Counted from the first letter of the stretch, positions 18,633 to 27,606 are shown. The stretch: 56,169 nucleotides of DNA from an uncultured Clostridia bacterium (GCA_944363395.1 CALVUC010000008.1:1-56169); one strand, 5' to 3'. Program-made: numbers and translations. The notes: a model not told the origin generated them from the letters alone.

Positions 18633-19309
18633 CGGACGTACGTTATTTTACCGGGAGCGGTCATGCGCAAGAGATCGCCCTTGCCTGCGCCGAAGCGCTC
18701 GGAGAGCCGGCTCTGCCGCTGAGGGAGCCCCTTCGGAAGAACGCCGTGCTGCTCCTCGTCTTCCCCGTTTACTGCGAGCGCGTTCCACCGCCCGTTGCGG
18801 CATATCTCAAGGCGTGCGGGGCGGAGCGGGCGGTCTTTATCGCTGCCTACGGCGGCATGAGCTATGGGCGCGCTTTGTACGACGCCCAAACGCTCTTTCG
18901 GGGGAAGGTCATCGCCGCAGCGTATGTTCCGACGGAGCACGCCTACACGCAGGACGGCTATCCCTTTGGGGCGACGACCCTTGTCCCTCTTTTTGAAAAG
19001 GTGCTCTCGGGAGAGGGGACGGCTGTCCTCGTCCCCAAAGGCAGGCGGCATCTCCTATCGGGCGCGCCGGGGCTAAGAAGCCGCCTCGGGGTAAGGCTCG
19101 TCCGCTCCTCCCGCTGCAGCGGGTGCGGCGTGTGCGAGCGCGTCTGTCCCATGCACGCCATGCGCGCAGGGAAGCCGAACAGCCGCTGTATCCGCTGTTT
19201 AAGTTGTGTGCGTACCTGCCCCGAGGGAGCGCTCTCCTTCCGCCTGAGCCCGCTTTTGAGGGCGTATCTGCGGCGGAGAAGGAAAAATGAAACGCGGCTC
19301 TTCCTTTGA
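18629..19309 (+). CDS. EFR1-type flavodoxin-ferredoxin fusion protein
   Basis: 226 aa. Residues 1-150 are flavodoxin-like (DVRYFTGSGHAQEIALACAE is the FMN phosphate-binding start; FIAAYGGMSYGRAL a later loop). Residues about 165-205 hold two [4Fe-4S] motifs, CSGCGVCERVCP and CIRCLSCVRTCP. The C-terminus is basic. Such proteins carry electrons between a reductase and a partner enzyme in the cytoplasm. The start is set by the ATGA overlap with the PP-loop gene, making that protein the likely partner. Confidence 0.85.
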   Translation: MTDVRYFTGSGHAQEIALACAEALGEPALPLREPLRKNAVLLLVFPVYCERVPPPVAAYLKACGAERAVFIAAYGGMSYGRALYDAQTLFRGKVIAAAYVPTEHAYTQDGYPFGATTLVPLFEKVLSGEGTAVLVPKGRRHLLSGAPGLRSRLGVRLVRSSRCSGCGVCERVCPMHAMRAGKPNSRCIRCLSCVRTCPEGALSFRLSPLLRAYLRRRRKNETRLFL

Positions 19310-19317
19310 AAATGAAC

Positions 19318-19351
19318 GTTCCCGCAGGGAAGGATCCTGCGGGAAAAAACC
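19318..19351 (-). terminator. Hairpin after the ferredoxin gene
   Basis: TTCCCGCAGG pairs with CCTGCGGGAA and is flanked on the right by an A-run, so the T-run is on the minus strand. It is therefore oriented to stop leftward transcription, but can also separate the converging units. Confidence 0.5.
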
Positions 19352-19384
19352 GTCTTATTATGTATCCCCGATTCGGCCATCGAT

Positions 19385-19492
19385 ATGCTTGCGCGTGAGA
19401 TCCTGACTTTTACACGGAATTCTCTTTCCACCGAAGAAGGGCGAAGAGATTTCGAGAAGCGGAAAAGACGGCGCGCGGCAGAAGGAGCATAA
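19385..19492 (+). pseudogene. Relic of a small mobilization-associated gene
   Basis: The frame reads MLAREILTFTRNSLSTEEGR then RDFEKRKRRR to a TAA, with open frame upstream to about 19349. The pattern LAR-I-L---R--LS-(E/D)EGR(K/R)D matches the small protein at 6976-7164 of the tet element (LARILLPILREYLSSDEGRK). No Shine-Dalgarno is seen. This is probably what remains of a second, different mobilizable element. Confidence 0.4.
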
Positions 19493-19520
19493 TCAGACCG
19501 GATTTAATAAGAAACGAAAA

Positions 19521-19551
19521 CAGGGCTTATCCCGCGACGGGATAAGCCCTG
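19521..19551 (-). terminator. Hairpin terminator of the minus-strand unit
   Basis: A perfect 13-bp stem (CAGGGCTTATCCC, 19521-19533, with 19539-19551) is followed on the minus strand by TTTTCGTTTC. It ends the TIR/methyltransferase transcript and any small gene between. Confidence 0.75.
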
Positions 19552-19760
19552 TAATACGATATCTTGTCTTTTGTTACATCAAGCGCCGCAATTACTTTCC
19601 GGGCGCTCGATATTTGCCCGAACTTCGTCGAAGCAAGCTCCGCCCCGCATCCCTTTTCTGAAGCGTAAGGGATTGCCCCCGCGCCGCGACTGTTTTTGAT
19701 ATGAAATGAACAGACCGTCAGCCATTTTTCTCCTTTCGATCGGAGAAAACCGCAGATCAT
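19527..19760 (-). pseudogene. Possible degraded small gene
   Basis: Two overlapping minus-strand frames are open. One (stop at 19527) reads like protein: SFHIKNSRGAGAIPYASEKG and later KFGQISSARKVIAALDVTKD. The best start signal, AAAGGAG four bases before an ATG (19725), belongs to the other frame, which runs 48 codons to 19579. A frameshift just after the start would join them. I do not recognise the product; the mobilization relic next door suggests mobile-element origin. Confidence 0.3.
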
Positions 19761-20773
19761 CTCTTCCCCACTCCGATATAGTCGTATTCAGCATACCAAA
19801 AACTCTCTTTCATAAAATCGTTTTCAAACATTGCCAGCAGCGTCTCCATTTCGTCAAACTCCTGAAACTTCTCAGGATCTTCAGGATGGCTTTCCCATTC
19901 TTTTCTGAAATAGTTCAGACGGTACGAAAAACTTTCCCGAAACAGATCCTCCCTGTCGTCCATATCCATACGCGAAGTGTCTCGCATAAAGCTGAACATT
20001 TCAACATCGGAAAAACCGGATTCTATAAGCCAGCTATAGATCTTACGTCCGTTCAGTCGGTCGGAAGTATTCGGACACGCCAGAGTTTTATCGACGATCG
20101 TCTTCAACATCCCGCGAGGATCCGGATAAGCCGCTTTGGTCCCGTCGTCGGAGCCGCGCACAATGATGATCCCGCCTTTCACCAAAAGCCGCCTCAGATT
20201 TCGGAGCGCGAGCTCGGGGTCCTTCAAGTGATGCAATACAAGAGAGGAAAAAATGATGTCGAAGCCTTTTATGCCGCGTTCCCGCATGAAGCTTTGCATA
20301 TTTGAATGGAAGTCACTCGCTTCGAGATCGGCAACAAAAAATTCAAATTTATCCGACGAATGAAGATTTGCGTACTCGACACACTTCACGGAACGGTCGA
20401 ATCCGTAAACTTTGGAATATTTCTCATCGGAAAATCGGGAGACCGTCACCGTCCCGAAAGCCGCTCCCACGTCCAGCACGATCCCGCCGCCATAGCCGGC
20501 GAGCACATTCATATCGCTCAGATAAGCGTTATTGCTTTGTATCGCCAACCGCTCCTGTTCATCGCCGTAATTGACGTCGTACGCCGAACACCGTCTCATT
20601 TTCCAGGGAAGGATCATCTTTTGCGGCTTGGACACCAACCGCTCGTCTATCAGCTTTTTATAATTTTCACTGATCAGATTCGGATCTATTTGCTGAAGTC
20701 CCTGGCGGTTTTTGATGCGCGCTATGTCTTCGGGAAGATCGTCGGGTATCGTGCCGTTGACAAACACGGGCAC
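19757..20773 (-). pseudogene. C-terminal part of a TIR-methyltransferase protein (frameshifted)
   Basis: A 338-residue frame. The first ~45 residues (PVFVNGTIPDDLPEDIARIK) are the end of a TIR domain, continuing the gene at 20773-21048. The rest is a class I SAM-dependent methyltransferase: motif I VLDVGAAFGTVTVSRF (about 98-113), acidic motif II FDRS, DIIFSSLVLHHLKDPE for motif IV, LVKGGIIIV for motif VI. The GTG usable as a start overlaps the TAG of the TIR frame and has no clear Shine-Dalgarno, so it is not a natural gene start. One extra A in the run at the junction restores a single protein of about 430 aa. Substrate unknown. Confidence 0.75.
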
Positions 20774-21048
20774 TACGTTTTATTGAGCCGCAAGGCGAGC
20801 GCCAATTCCCTATGCACCCAGTCGTCGGCTTGAAAAATGCGCTGCGAAAAAGTTGAATCCGACACGATCAATATGAAATCAGTGCAATCTTCTATATTTT
20901 GACGAATAATATCGGGAAAAACGCCGGTCCGCAAACTTTTTAAGTCGAAAAAGACTGTAAAATTTTGCCCTATCAGTTCCTTATAGAGCAGATACGCCGG
21001 ATAAAACCCGTCTTTTCTTCGATAACTGATAAAAATCTGATTTCCCAT
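20773..21048 (-). pseudogene. N-terminal TIR domain of the same frameshifted gene
   Basis: 91 residues: QIFISYRRKDG (TIR box 1), FFDLKSLRTGVF (box 2/BB loop) and DDWVHRELALAL with the glutamate that is catalytic in NAD-cleaving TIRs. It ends at TAG after LRLNKT, exactly where TIR proteins continue with a VVPVFV-type strand; that strand is found in the -1 frame. TIR domains in bacteria are mostly NADase or signalling modules of defence systems. Fusion to a methyltransferase is unusual. No other defence gene is adjacent. Confidence 0.75.
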
Positions 21049-21110
21049 ATTTCCTCATCCTCTGTGTTATGACAGCCGGCAAGACAGATCTGTCTTGTTT
21101 TGATAAAATA

Positions 21111-21141
21111 AATACGCCCGCCCATTCTGAGCGGGCGTATC
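21111..21141 (-). terminator. Terminator of ppdK
   Basis: A 10-bp stem (ATACGCCCGC, 21112-21121, with 21131-21140) is followed on the minus strand by TTTATTTTAT. A palindrome CAAGACAGATCTGTCTTG (21080-21097) lies beyond it. Confidence 0.75.
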
Positions 21142-21226
21142 TGCTCATCCAAAGCGGATCTACGCCTTTTGATTGAATTGATCGCCTGTCCGGCGAACCG
21201 GATTCAGCTCTCCGGCACACACAAGC

Positions 21227-23872
21227 TTACTTTCTGGGGTTCCTGATATTAGCCTGCGCTGCCGCGAGACGTGCGATCGGAACGCGGAACGGCGAGCAGG
21301 AAACATAGGTGAGCCCGATGTTGTGGCAGAACTCGATGGACGAAGGATCGCCGCCGTGCTCGCCGCAGATGCCGCAGCTCATGCCGGGACGCGCCTGTCT
21401 GCCGAGTTCGACCGCCATCTTCATCAGCTTGCCGACGCCGACGGTGTCGAGGCGGGCGAAGGGATCGGACTCATAGATCTTGTTCGCATAGTATGCGGGA
21501 AGGAACTTGCCCGCGTCGTCACGCGAGAAGCCGAAGGTCATCTGCGTGAGGTCGTTCGTGCCGAAGCAGAAGAATTCCGCTTCCTTGGCGATCTCGTCCG
21601 CGGTGAGCGCCGCGCGAGGGATCTCGATCATCGTGCCGACTTCATAGTGCAGCTCGACGTTCGCAGCCTTGATGACCTCGTCCGCGGTCTTGACGACGAT
21701 GTCCTTGACGAACTTCATTTCCTTTGCTTCGCCCGTGAGAGGGATCATGATCTCGGGAATGATGTTCCAGTCGGCGTGTCTCGTCTTGACGGCGATCGCA
21801 GCCTTGATGACCGCCTTGGTCTGCATGACGGCGATCTCGGGATAGGTGACGGTAAGACGGCAGCCGCGGTGACCCATCATGGGGTTGAACTCGTGCAGAT
21901 CGGAGATGATCTGCTTGATCTGCGCGACCGTCTTGCCCTGTGCCTTTGCGAGCGCCTCGATGTCCGCCTCTTCGGTGGGAACGAACTCGTGGAGCGGAGG
22001 ATCGAGGAAGCGGATGGTGACGGGATAGCCGCCGAGCGCCTCAAACAGGCCCTCGAAGTCCGCCTGCTGCATGGGCTCGATCTTGGCGAGCGCGGCTTCT
22101 CTCTCTTCCACGGTATCCGAGCAGATCATTTCGCGGAATGCGCCGATCCTTGCGGGATCGAAGAACATATGCTCGGTACGGCAAAGACCGATGCCCTGCG
22201 CGCCGAACGCAGCCGCCTGCTTTGCATCCTTGGGCGTATCGGCATTCGTTCTGACGCCGAGCGCCTTGTACTTGTCCGCAAGCTCCATGATGCGGCCGAA
22301 GTAACCCGAGTTGGGATCTGCGGGAACGGTGGGGATGAGGCAGTCGTAGATGGTACCCGTGGAGCCGTCGAGGGACAGGACGTCGCCCTCCTTGAACAGC
22401 TTGCCCGCGAGCATGAACTGCTTGTTCTCCTCATCCATCTTGATATCGCCGCAGCCGGAGACGCAGCAGGTACCCATGCCGCGCGCGACGACTGCCGCGT
22501 GCGAGGTCTGACCGCCGCGGACGGTGAGGATGCCCTGCGCGAACTTCATGCCTTCGATGTCCTCGGGAGAGGTCTCGAGGCGGACGAGGACGACCTTCTT
22601 GCCCTCCTTGCCTGCCTTGACGGCGTCCTCCGCCGTAAAGACGATGGTGCCCGCGGCAGCGCCGGGGGAAGCGGCGATACCCTTGCCGACGACGTTGTTC
22701 TTGTCGGCATCCTTCAATGCCTTGGGATCGAACTGAGGGTGAAGGAGCATATCGAGCGACTTCGCGTCGATCTGCATGAGCGCTTCCTGCTCGGTGATCA
22801 TGCCCTCGTCGATGAGGTCGCAGGCGATCTTGATCGCAGCGGCAGCCGTACGCTTGCCGTTACGCGTCTGGAGCATATAGAGTTTCTCGTTCTCGACGGT
22901 GAACTCCATATCCTGCATATCGTGATAGTGGTTCTCGAGCGTCTTGCAGACTTCCTGGAACTGCTCGTAGACCTTGGGGAACACTTCCGCCATCTTGGCG
23001 ATGGGCATGGGCGTACGGACGCCCGCGACGACGTCCTCGCCCTGTGCGTTGGTGAGGAATTCGCCCATGAGCCCCTTCTCGCCCGTTGCGGGGTTACGCG
23101 TGAACGCGACGCCCGTGCCGCAGTTGTCGCCCATGTTGCCGAACGCCATCATCTGCACGTTGACCGCGGTACCCCAGCTGTAAGGGATGTCGTGGTCCAT
23201 ACGGTAGACGTTCGCACGGGGGTTGTCCCACGAACGGAACACCGCCTTGATCGCCGCGAAGAGCTGCTCCTTGGGATCGTCGGGGAAGTCGGTGCCGAGC
23301 TGGTTCTTGTACTCTGCCTTGAACTGGTTGGCGAGTTCCTTCAGGTCCTCCGCCGTCAGCTCGACGTCCTGCGTGACGCCCTTCTTCTCCTTCATCTCGT
23401 CGATGAGCTTTTCAAAGTACTTCTTGCCGACTTCCATGACGACGTCGGAGAACATCTGGATGAATCTTCTGTAGCAGTCCCACGCCCAACGGGGATTGTT
23501 GGACTTCTCCGCGATGGTGTTGACGACCGTCTCGTTGAGACCGAGGTTGAGGATGGTATCCATCATGCCGGGCATGGAGGCACGCGCGCCGGAACGGACG
23601 GAGACGAGAAGAGGGTTCTCCTTGTCGCCGAACTTCTTGCCGCAGACCTTTTCCATCTTCTCGATGTACTCCATGATCTCCGCCTGGATCTCGGGATTGA
23701 TCTGTCTGCCGTCTTCGTAGTACTGCGTACAAGCTTCCGTCGAGATGGTGAAGCCCTGAGGCACGGGAAGACCGATGTTGGTCATTTCCGCAAGGTTCGC
23801 GCCCTTGCCGCCGAGCAGCTCACGCATCTGTGCATTACCTTCGGTGAAAAGGTAACAATACTTTTTTGCCAT
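21227..23872 (-). CDS. ppdK: Pyruvate, phosphate dikinase
   Basis: 881 aa, interconverting pyruvate + ATP + phosphate and PEP + AMP + pyrophosphate. The N-terminal ATP-grasp domain begins MAKKYCYLFTEGNAQMRELL and GGKGANLAEM; the central swivel domain has the phospho-histidine motif GGQTSHAAVVARGMG (about residue 455); the C-terminal PEP-binding barrel has EHMFF, GHRGCRL and CGICGEHGGDP. Length and domains are normal (874 aa typical). CAGGAGGA precedes the ATG. It is monocistronic, with its own promoter and terminator. In anaerobes it supports PPi-linked glycolysis. Confidence 0.97.
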   Translation of the reverse strand: MAKKYCYLFTEGNAQMRELLGGKGANLAEMTNIGLPVPQGFTISTEACTQYYEDGRQINPEIQAEIMEYIEKMEKVCGKKFGDKENPLLVSVRSGARASMPGMMDTILNLGLNETVVNTIAEKSNNPRWAWDCYRRFIQMFSDVVMEVGKKYFEKLIDEMKEKKGVTQDVELTAEDLKELANQFKAEYKNQLGTDFPDDPKEQLFAAIKAVFRSWDNPRANVYRMDHDIPYSWGTAVNVQMMAFGNMGDNCGTGVAFTRNPATGEKGLMGEFLTNAQGEDVVAGVRTPMPIAKMAEVFPKVYEQFQEVCKTLENHYHDMQDMEFTVENEKLYMLQTRNGKRTAAAAIKIACDLIDEGMITEQEALMQIDAKSLDMLLHPQFDPKALKDADKNNVVGKGIAASPGAAAGTIVFTAEDAVKAGKEGKKVVLVRLETSPEDIEGMKFAQGILTVRGGQTSHAAVVARGMGTCCVSGCGDIKMDEENKQFMLAGKLFKEGDVLSLDGSTGTIYDCLIPTVPADPNSGYFGRIMELADKYKALGVRTNADTPKDAKQAAAFGAQGIGLCRTEHMFFDPARIGAFREMICSDTVEEREAALAKIEPMQQADFEGLFEALGGYPVTIRFLDPPLHEFVPTEEADIEALAKAQGKTVAQIKQIISDLHEFNPMMGHRGCRLTVTYPEIAVMQTKAVIKAAIAVKTRHADWNIIPEIMIPLTGEAKEMKFVKDIVVKTADEVIKAANVELHYEVGTMIEIPRAALTADEIAKEAEFFCFGTNDLTQMTFGFSRDDAGKFLPAYYANKIYESDPFARLDTVGVGKLMKMAVELGRQARPGMSCGICGEHGGDPSSIEFCHNIGLTYVSCSPFRVPIARLAAAQANIRNPRK

Positions 23873-23914
23873 GAATGCTATTCCTCCTGATGATTATCAT
23901 GTTTACCGACCATC

Positions 23915-23943
23915 ATTGTACAACATTTCCGCGCAAATTTCAA
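23915..23943 (-). promoter_or_regulatory. Promoter of ppdK
   Basis: On the minus strand TTGAAA (23943-23938), 17-nt spacer, TACAAT (23920-23915). Confidence 0.7.
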
Positions 23944-24049
23944 GCCTTTCGCGGAAAAATTTTACCGCCTTTTGCAAAGATTTTCCACGGCGCGGAAAAA
24001 AGTTCCCGCGCGGCGGCTGATTTTTCCGCACGAGGGGGATACTCTTTGC

Positions 24050-25486
24050 ATGAAGATCTTATATACGGACTGCGCAATGCCGCTCTCCCCCAAGACCTCC
24101 TTCTGCACGGAGGACGGCTTCTTCGTCCCGGCGCTGCCGCCCTATGACGGGACGCGCGCGCTCGGCGGGGCGTGCGTTCTGCCCGCCTTCCCCGACGCGC
24201 ACTCGCATCTGCTTGCCTATGCGCTCTCCCTGACGCAGGCGGACGCCGCCGCCTGCCGCACGCCGCAGGACTTCCTGCGCTGCGCCGAACGCTTCGCGCG
24301 CGGACAAGGGCTTGGCGCAGGCGAGCTCGTCGTCCTGAAAAACGCCGCCCTGCTGCCCGAGGACGGCGCCGTCATGCACGGCGCGCGCCCGCTGCTCATC
24401 CAGACGCGCTCGGGACACGCGGGGCTGTGCAACGAGGCGGCGCGGCGGCTCCTGCGCCTGCGCGCCAACGTCCTCAAAGAGCGCGAGTTCCTTTCCGCGG
24501 CGCGCCGCGTCCCGCTGCCCGAGGGCGAGAGACTGCGGGCGGTCTTTTGCCGTGCGCAGGACGTTTACCTTTCCTACGGCGTGACGACGGCGCAGGAGGG
24601 GCTGCTCTCCCGCGAAATGTTCCCCCTGTACGAACAGCTCCTGCCAGCGCTCCGCCTCGACGTCGCCGCCTATCCCGCGCCCGAAGATCTCGACGAGGCG
24701 CGCGCCCGTTTTTCCGCGCAGGCGGGCGCGCGGACGGCGGCGGGCGGGTCGCTGTATATCGGCGGCGTGAAGATCTTCCTGGACGGCTCCCCGCAGGAAA
24801 AAACGGCGCTGCTGCGCGAGCCGTATGCGGGCGGCGGGTACGGCACGCAGACGATGACCCCCGCCGAGGTGCGCGACGCCTGCCGCTTTGCCGCGGACAG
24901 GGGCGCGCAGCTGCTGGCGCACTGCAACGGCGACGGGGCGGCGGAGATCTTCCTCGGCGCGCTCGCCGCACTCCCCGAAGAGGCGCGCCGCGCCATCCGT
25001 CCCGTGCTCATCCACGGACAGATCCTCGGGGACGACCAGCTGGACAGAGTGAAGGCGCTCGGCGTCATCCCCTCCTTCTTTTCCGCGCACGTCCGTGAAT
25101 TCGGGGACGCGCACCTGCATAACCTCGGCAGAGAGCGCGGGATGCGCATCTCCCCCGCCGCGGCGGCGCTGCAAAGAGGCATCCCCTTTACGCTGCATCA
25201 GGACGCGCCCGTCTGCGAGCCCGACCCTCTGGACGCCGCCGCCTGCGCCGTCCTGCGCACGACGAAGGCGGGCGTGACGCTCGAAGAGGCGATCGCGCCA
25301 TCGGACGCCCTGCGCGCCGTCACGAAAAACGCCGCCGCCCAGTACGGTCTTTCCGACCGCGGCGACATCGCCGAAGGGCTGCGCGCCGACTTTCTCATCC
25401 TGGAGGGCGATCCGCTGCGCGATATCGCCTCCGCCCGCGTCAAAGAGACATTTTTGCGGGGACGATGCGTCTTTTCCCGCCCGTAG
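24050..25486 (+). CDS. Metal-dependent amidohydrolase (YtcJ-like, family 3)
   Basis: 478 aa. The TIM-barrel hydrolase motifs are present: FPDAHSHL (metal ligands, about residues 46-53), GVKIFLDGSPQ (about 245), AHCNGDGA, LIHGQIL and HQDAPVCEPDPL (metal/catalytic Asp). The C-terminal beta-sandwich ends with GDIAEGLRADFLILEGDPL, typical of amidohydrolases. Probably cytoplasmic; no signal peptide. GAGGGGG lies upstream of the ATG. It may act on an N-acyl or cyclic amide; the substrate cannot be named. Divergent from ppdK. Confidence 0.85.
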   Translation: MKILYTDCAMPLSPKTSFCTEDGFFVPALPPYDGTRALGGACVLPAFPDAHSHLLAYALSLTQADAAACRTPQDFLRCAERFARGQGLGAGELVVLKNAALLPEDGAVMHGARPLLIQTRSGHAGLCNEAARRLLRLRANVLKEREFLSAARRVPLPEGERLRAVFCRAQDVYLSYGVTTAQEGLLSREMFPLYEQLLPALRLDVAAYPAPEDLDEARARFSAQAGARTAAGGSLYIGGVKIFLDGSPQEKTALLREPYAGGGYGTQTMTPAEVRDACRFAADRGAQLLAHCNGDGAAEIFLGALAALPEEARRAIRPVLIHGQILGDDQLDRVKALGVIPSFFSAHVREFGDAHLHNLGRERGMRISPAAAALQRGIPFTLHQDAPVCEPDPLDAAACAVLRTTKAGVTLEEAIAPSDALRAVTKNAAAQYGLSDRGDIAEGLRADFLILEGDPLRDIASARVKETFLRGRCVFSRP

Positions 25487-25489
25487 AAG

Positions 25490-25527
25490 ACGCCGCCCGC
25501 CGCGCAGGACTGCGCGGCGGGCGGCGT
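25490..25527. terminator. Strong shared hairpin between convergent genes
   Basis: A perfect 17-bp GC-rich stem (25490-25506 with 25511-25527) and 4-nt loop sit between the amidohydrolase and the MATE exporter stops. Confidence 0.75.
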
Positions 25528-25550
25528 TTAACTGTTTTGCACCGATCGTG

Positions 25551-26942
25551 TCACGCGGGGAGACGCCTGACGCGGGCGCGCGGCGCGGCGTCACGGCGGC
25601 GCATCGTCACATAGTAGACGGTCACGAGGAACACGACCGCGGCGACCCACGCGACGGGATTGGAAGAACAGATGCCCGTAAAGCCCCACAGCTTTGCAAA
25701 GACGAGGGACGCAAGCACCCTGCCCGCCAGCTCCGTGACGCCCGCGAGCGTCGTGACGGCGCTCTTGCCGATGCCCTGCAGCGTGTTGCGGTAGACGTGG
25801 ATGGCGCCGAGGAAGGGATAGAACGCGCACTGCCAGATGAGATACTGCCGTCCGTAGGCGATGACCTCCGCATAGTGCGCGGCGACGTTGGCGCTGAGGT
25901 CGGCGTTGAGGAAGAGTTTCATCAGCGGTTCGCACAAGCCGACGGCGAACGCAAACCCGAGGACGGAGCTTGCGAGCACATAGACCATGCCCGCCGTGAC
26001 GCCCTTCCCGATGCGCGCGTACTCCTTCGCGCCGTAGTTCTGCCCCGCGAACGTCGCCATGGCGGTGCCGAGCGCGGCAAGCGTCTGGTTGGCGACGTTA
26101 TCGATCTTGGACGCCGCGGTGTACGCCGTCACAACGCCCGGCATGGAGCCGTCCAGCCCGTTGAGCGCCGTCTGCTGGATGATGCAGCCGATCGCCGTGA
26201 TGGAAAATTGCAGCGCCATCGGGAGCCCGACCGCGAGATGTCCCGCCGCGAAGCGGCTGTCCCAGCGGAAATGCGCTCGCTTGGGGCGCAGGACGGGATA
26301 GCGCCACAGCGCAAAGGCAAGGCACGCCCCGCCCGCGATGAGCTGCGAGAGGACGGTCGCGAGCGCCGCGCCGCCGTAGTACATATGAAAGCCGAGGATG
26401 AACCAGAAGTCCAGCCCGACGTTGAGGAGCGCCGCCAGGACGAGAAAGACGAGCGGCGTGCGCGAATCGCCCACGGCGCGCAGGAGCCCCGCGACGATGT
26501 TGTAAAAGACGGTCGCGCCGATGCCGCAGAAGATGATCAGAAGATAGGAATAGGCATAGTCGTAGTACTGCGCGGGCGTCTGCATGACGGTGAGCAGCGG
26601 TCCCGTGAGCGGCACGGCAACGGCGGTCACGACGACCGCCGTGAGGATGCAAAGAAGATAGCTCATGCCCGTGGCGCGGCGCACGCCTTCCTCGTCTCCC
26701 GCGCCGAACGCCTGCGCGACTTTGACGGAAAAGCCCGCCGTCAGCCCGTTGACGAAGCCGAGGATGAGGAAGGTGACGGGACCCGTGAGCCCGACGCCCG
26801 TAAAGGCTTCCGCCCCCACCGTATTGCCGACGATGATGGTGTCCGCCATGTTGTACAGCTGCTGGAACACGCACCCGATAAAGACGGGCAGCGCGAACAA
26901 AAGAATGAGTTTGTAGGGATTTCCCTTGGTAAGGTCCTTCAT
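25551..26942 (-). CDS. MATE-family multidrug exporter
   Basis: 463 aa with about 12 membrane helices, exporting drugs or organic cations with Na+ or H+ uptake. The N-terminal pattern NPYKLILLFALPVFIGCVFQ, then QLYNMADTIIVGN, is typical, as are GLTGPVTFLILGFVNGL and GRQYLIWQCAFYPFLGA. The two halves each show the MATE repeat. GGAGG lies nine bases before the ATG at 26942; the frame extends further upstream but that part has unlike composition and no ribosome site. Single gene. Confidence 0.92.
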   Translation of the reverse strand: MKDLTKGNPYKLILLFALPVFIGCVFQQLYNMADTIIVGNTVGAEAFTGVGLTGPVTFLILGFVNGLTAGFSVKVAQAFGAGDEEGVRRATGMSYLLCILTAVVVTAVAVPLTGPLLTVMQTPAQYYDYAYSYLLIIFCGIGATVFYNIVAGLLRAVGDSRTPLVFLVLAALLNVGLDFWFILGFHMYYGGAALATVLSQLIAGGACLAFALWRYPVLRPKRAHFRWDSRFAAGHLAVGLPMALQFSITAIGCIIQQTALNGLDGSMPGVVTAYTAASKIDNVANQTLAALGTAMATFAGQNYGAKEYARIGKGVTAGMVYVLASSVLGFAFAVGLCEPLMKLFLNADLSANVAAHYAEVIAYGRQYLIWQCAFYPFLGAIHVYRNTLQGIGKSAVTTLAGVTELAGRVLASLVFAKLWGFTGICSSNPVAWVAAVVFLVTVYYVTMRRRDAAPRARVRRLPA

Positions 26943-27094
26943 GATCGCCTCCGCCGCCCATGCCGCCGTTCCGCGGCGGAAAAAGACGGCGCTCTTTTCC
27001 GCCGCACTATTATAGAGGCCCGCGCAAAAAAAGCAAGCGATTTCGCCCCCGATTTCCGCATTGCCGCGAATTTTTATCGCCCCTGCAAAGGAAG

Positions 27095-27123
27095 TTGACT
27101 TTTGCCGCCGCACATGGTATAAT
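27095..27123 (+). promoter_or_regulatory. Promoter of the SecB-like gene
   Basis: TTGACT (27095-27100), 17-nt spacer, TATAAT (27118-27123). Confidence 0.75.
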
Positions 27124-27156
27124 GGCGGCATAAAAAATGATTGCAGAGGTGGAACA

Positions 27157-27606
27157 ATGATCGACTACTCCATGAAAGCGCTCAGCGCAGAGGAGCTCTC
27201 TTTTGAGGTAAACAGGATCCAGGCGACGCCCGAGACGCGCTTTGCCATCAAGCCCGTATTCTCCCGCAGGATCCGTCAGGCAAACGAAAATCCCGAGATC
27301 AACTTCGTCACGCTCGAGTGCAGCATCAAAAGCACGGAGGAGGAGCCCAAGCCCTTCAACATCACCGTGCGCATGGCGGGCGTCTTTGAAGTCAAGAACA
27401 TGAAGACGGATGAGGACAAGCGTTTCTTCGCCCTGAATGCGACGGAGACCATGTTCCCCTTCGTGCGCGCGGCGGTCGCCAACCTCACCGCGGCGGCGCT
27501 CATCAATCCCCTGATCCTGCCCGTTGTCTCGGGCGCGACGCTCTTTCCCGAGGACAGAGGCGGCTCGCAGTACACGCTCAACATCGATCCCAAGATCGTC
27601 AACTGA
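27157..27606 (+). CDS. SecB-family export chaperone-like protein
   Basis: 149 aa. The C-terminal region FPFVRAAVANLTAAALINPL then ILPVV matches the SecB core (Y/F-P-x-x-R/A...NLT...P-x-x-LP-V), and the central part alternates beta strands (NFVTLECSIK, FNITVRMAGVFEV) as in the SecB fold. Length is close to E. coli SecB (155 aa). Many Firmicutes lack classical SecB but carry SecB-like chaperones, some tied to toxin-antitoxin systems; no toxin is adjacent. GAGGTGG precedes the ATG. Family call is from pattern only. Confidence 0.7.
   Translation: MIDYSMKALSAEELSFEVNRIQATPETRFAIKPVFSRRIRQANENPEINFVTLECSIKSTEEEPKPFNITVRMAGVFEVKNMKTDEDKRFFALNATETMFPFVRAAVANLTAAALINPLILPVVSGATLFPEDRGGSQYTLNIDPKIVN

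Noticed and set aside
21323..23890. 855-codon plus-strand open frame
   Set aside because: It lies antisense to ppdK over its whole length, has Arg/Asp/Leu-rich shadow composition and no family pattern; a by-product of GC-rich codon use.
24059..25594. 511-codon minus-strand open frame
   Set aside because: Antisense to the amidohydrolase, no start signal, extends through a terminator.
25551..27131. Longer MATE protein starting at 27131
   Set aside because: The extra 63 residues are not membrane-like, overlap the promoter region, and the ATG at 26942 has a good ribosome site.
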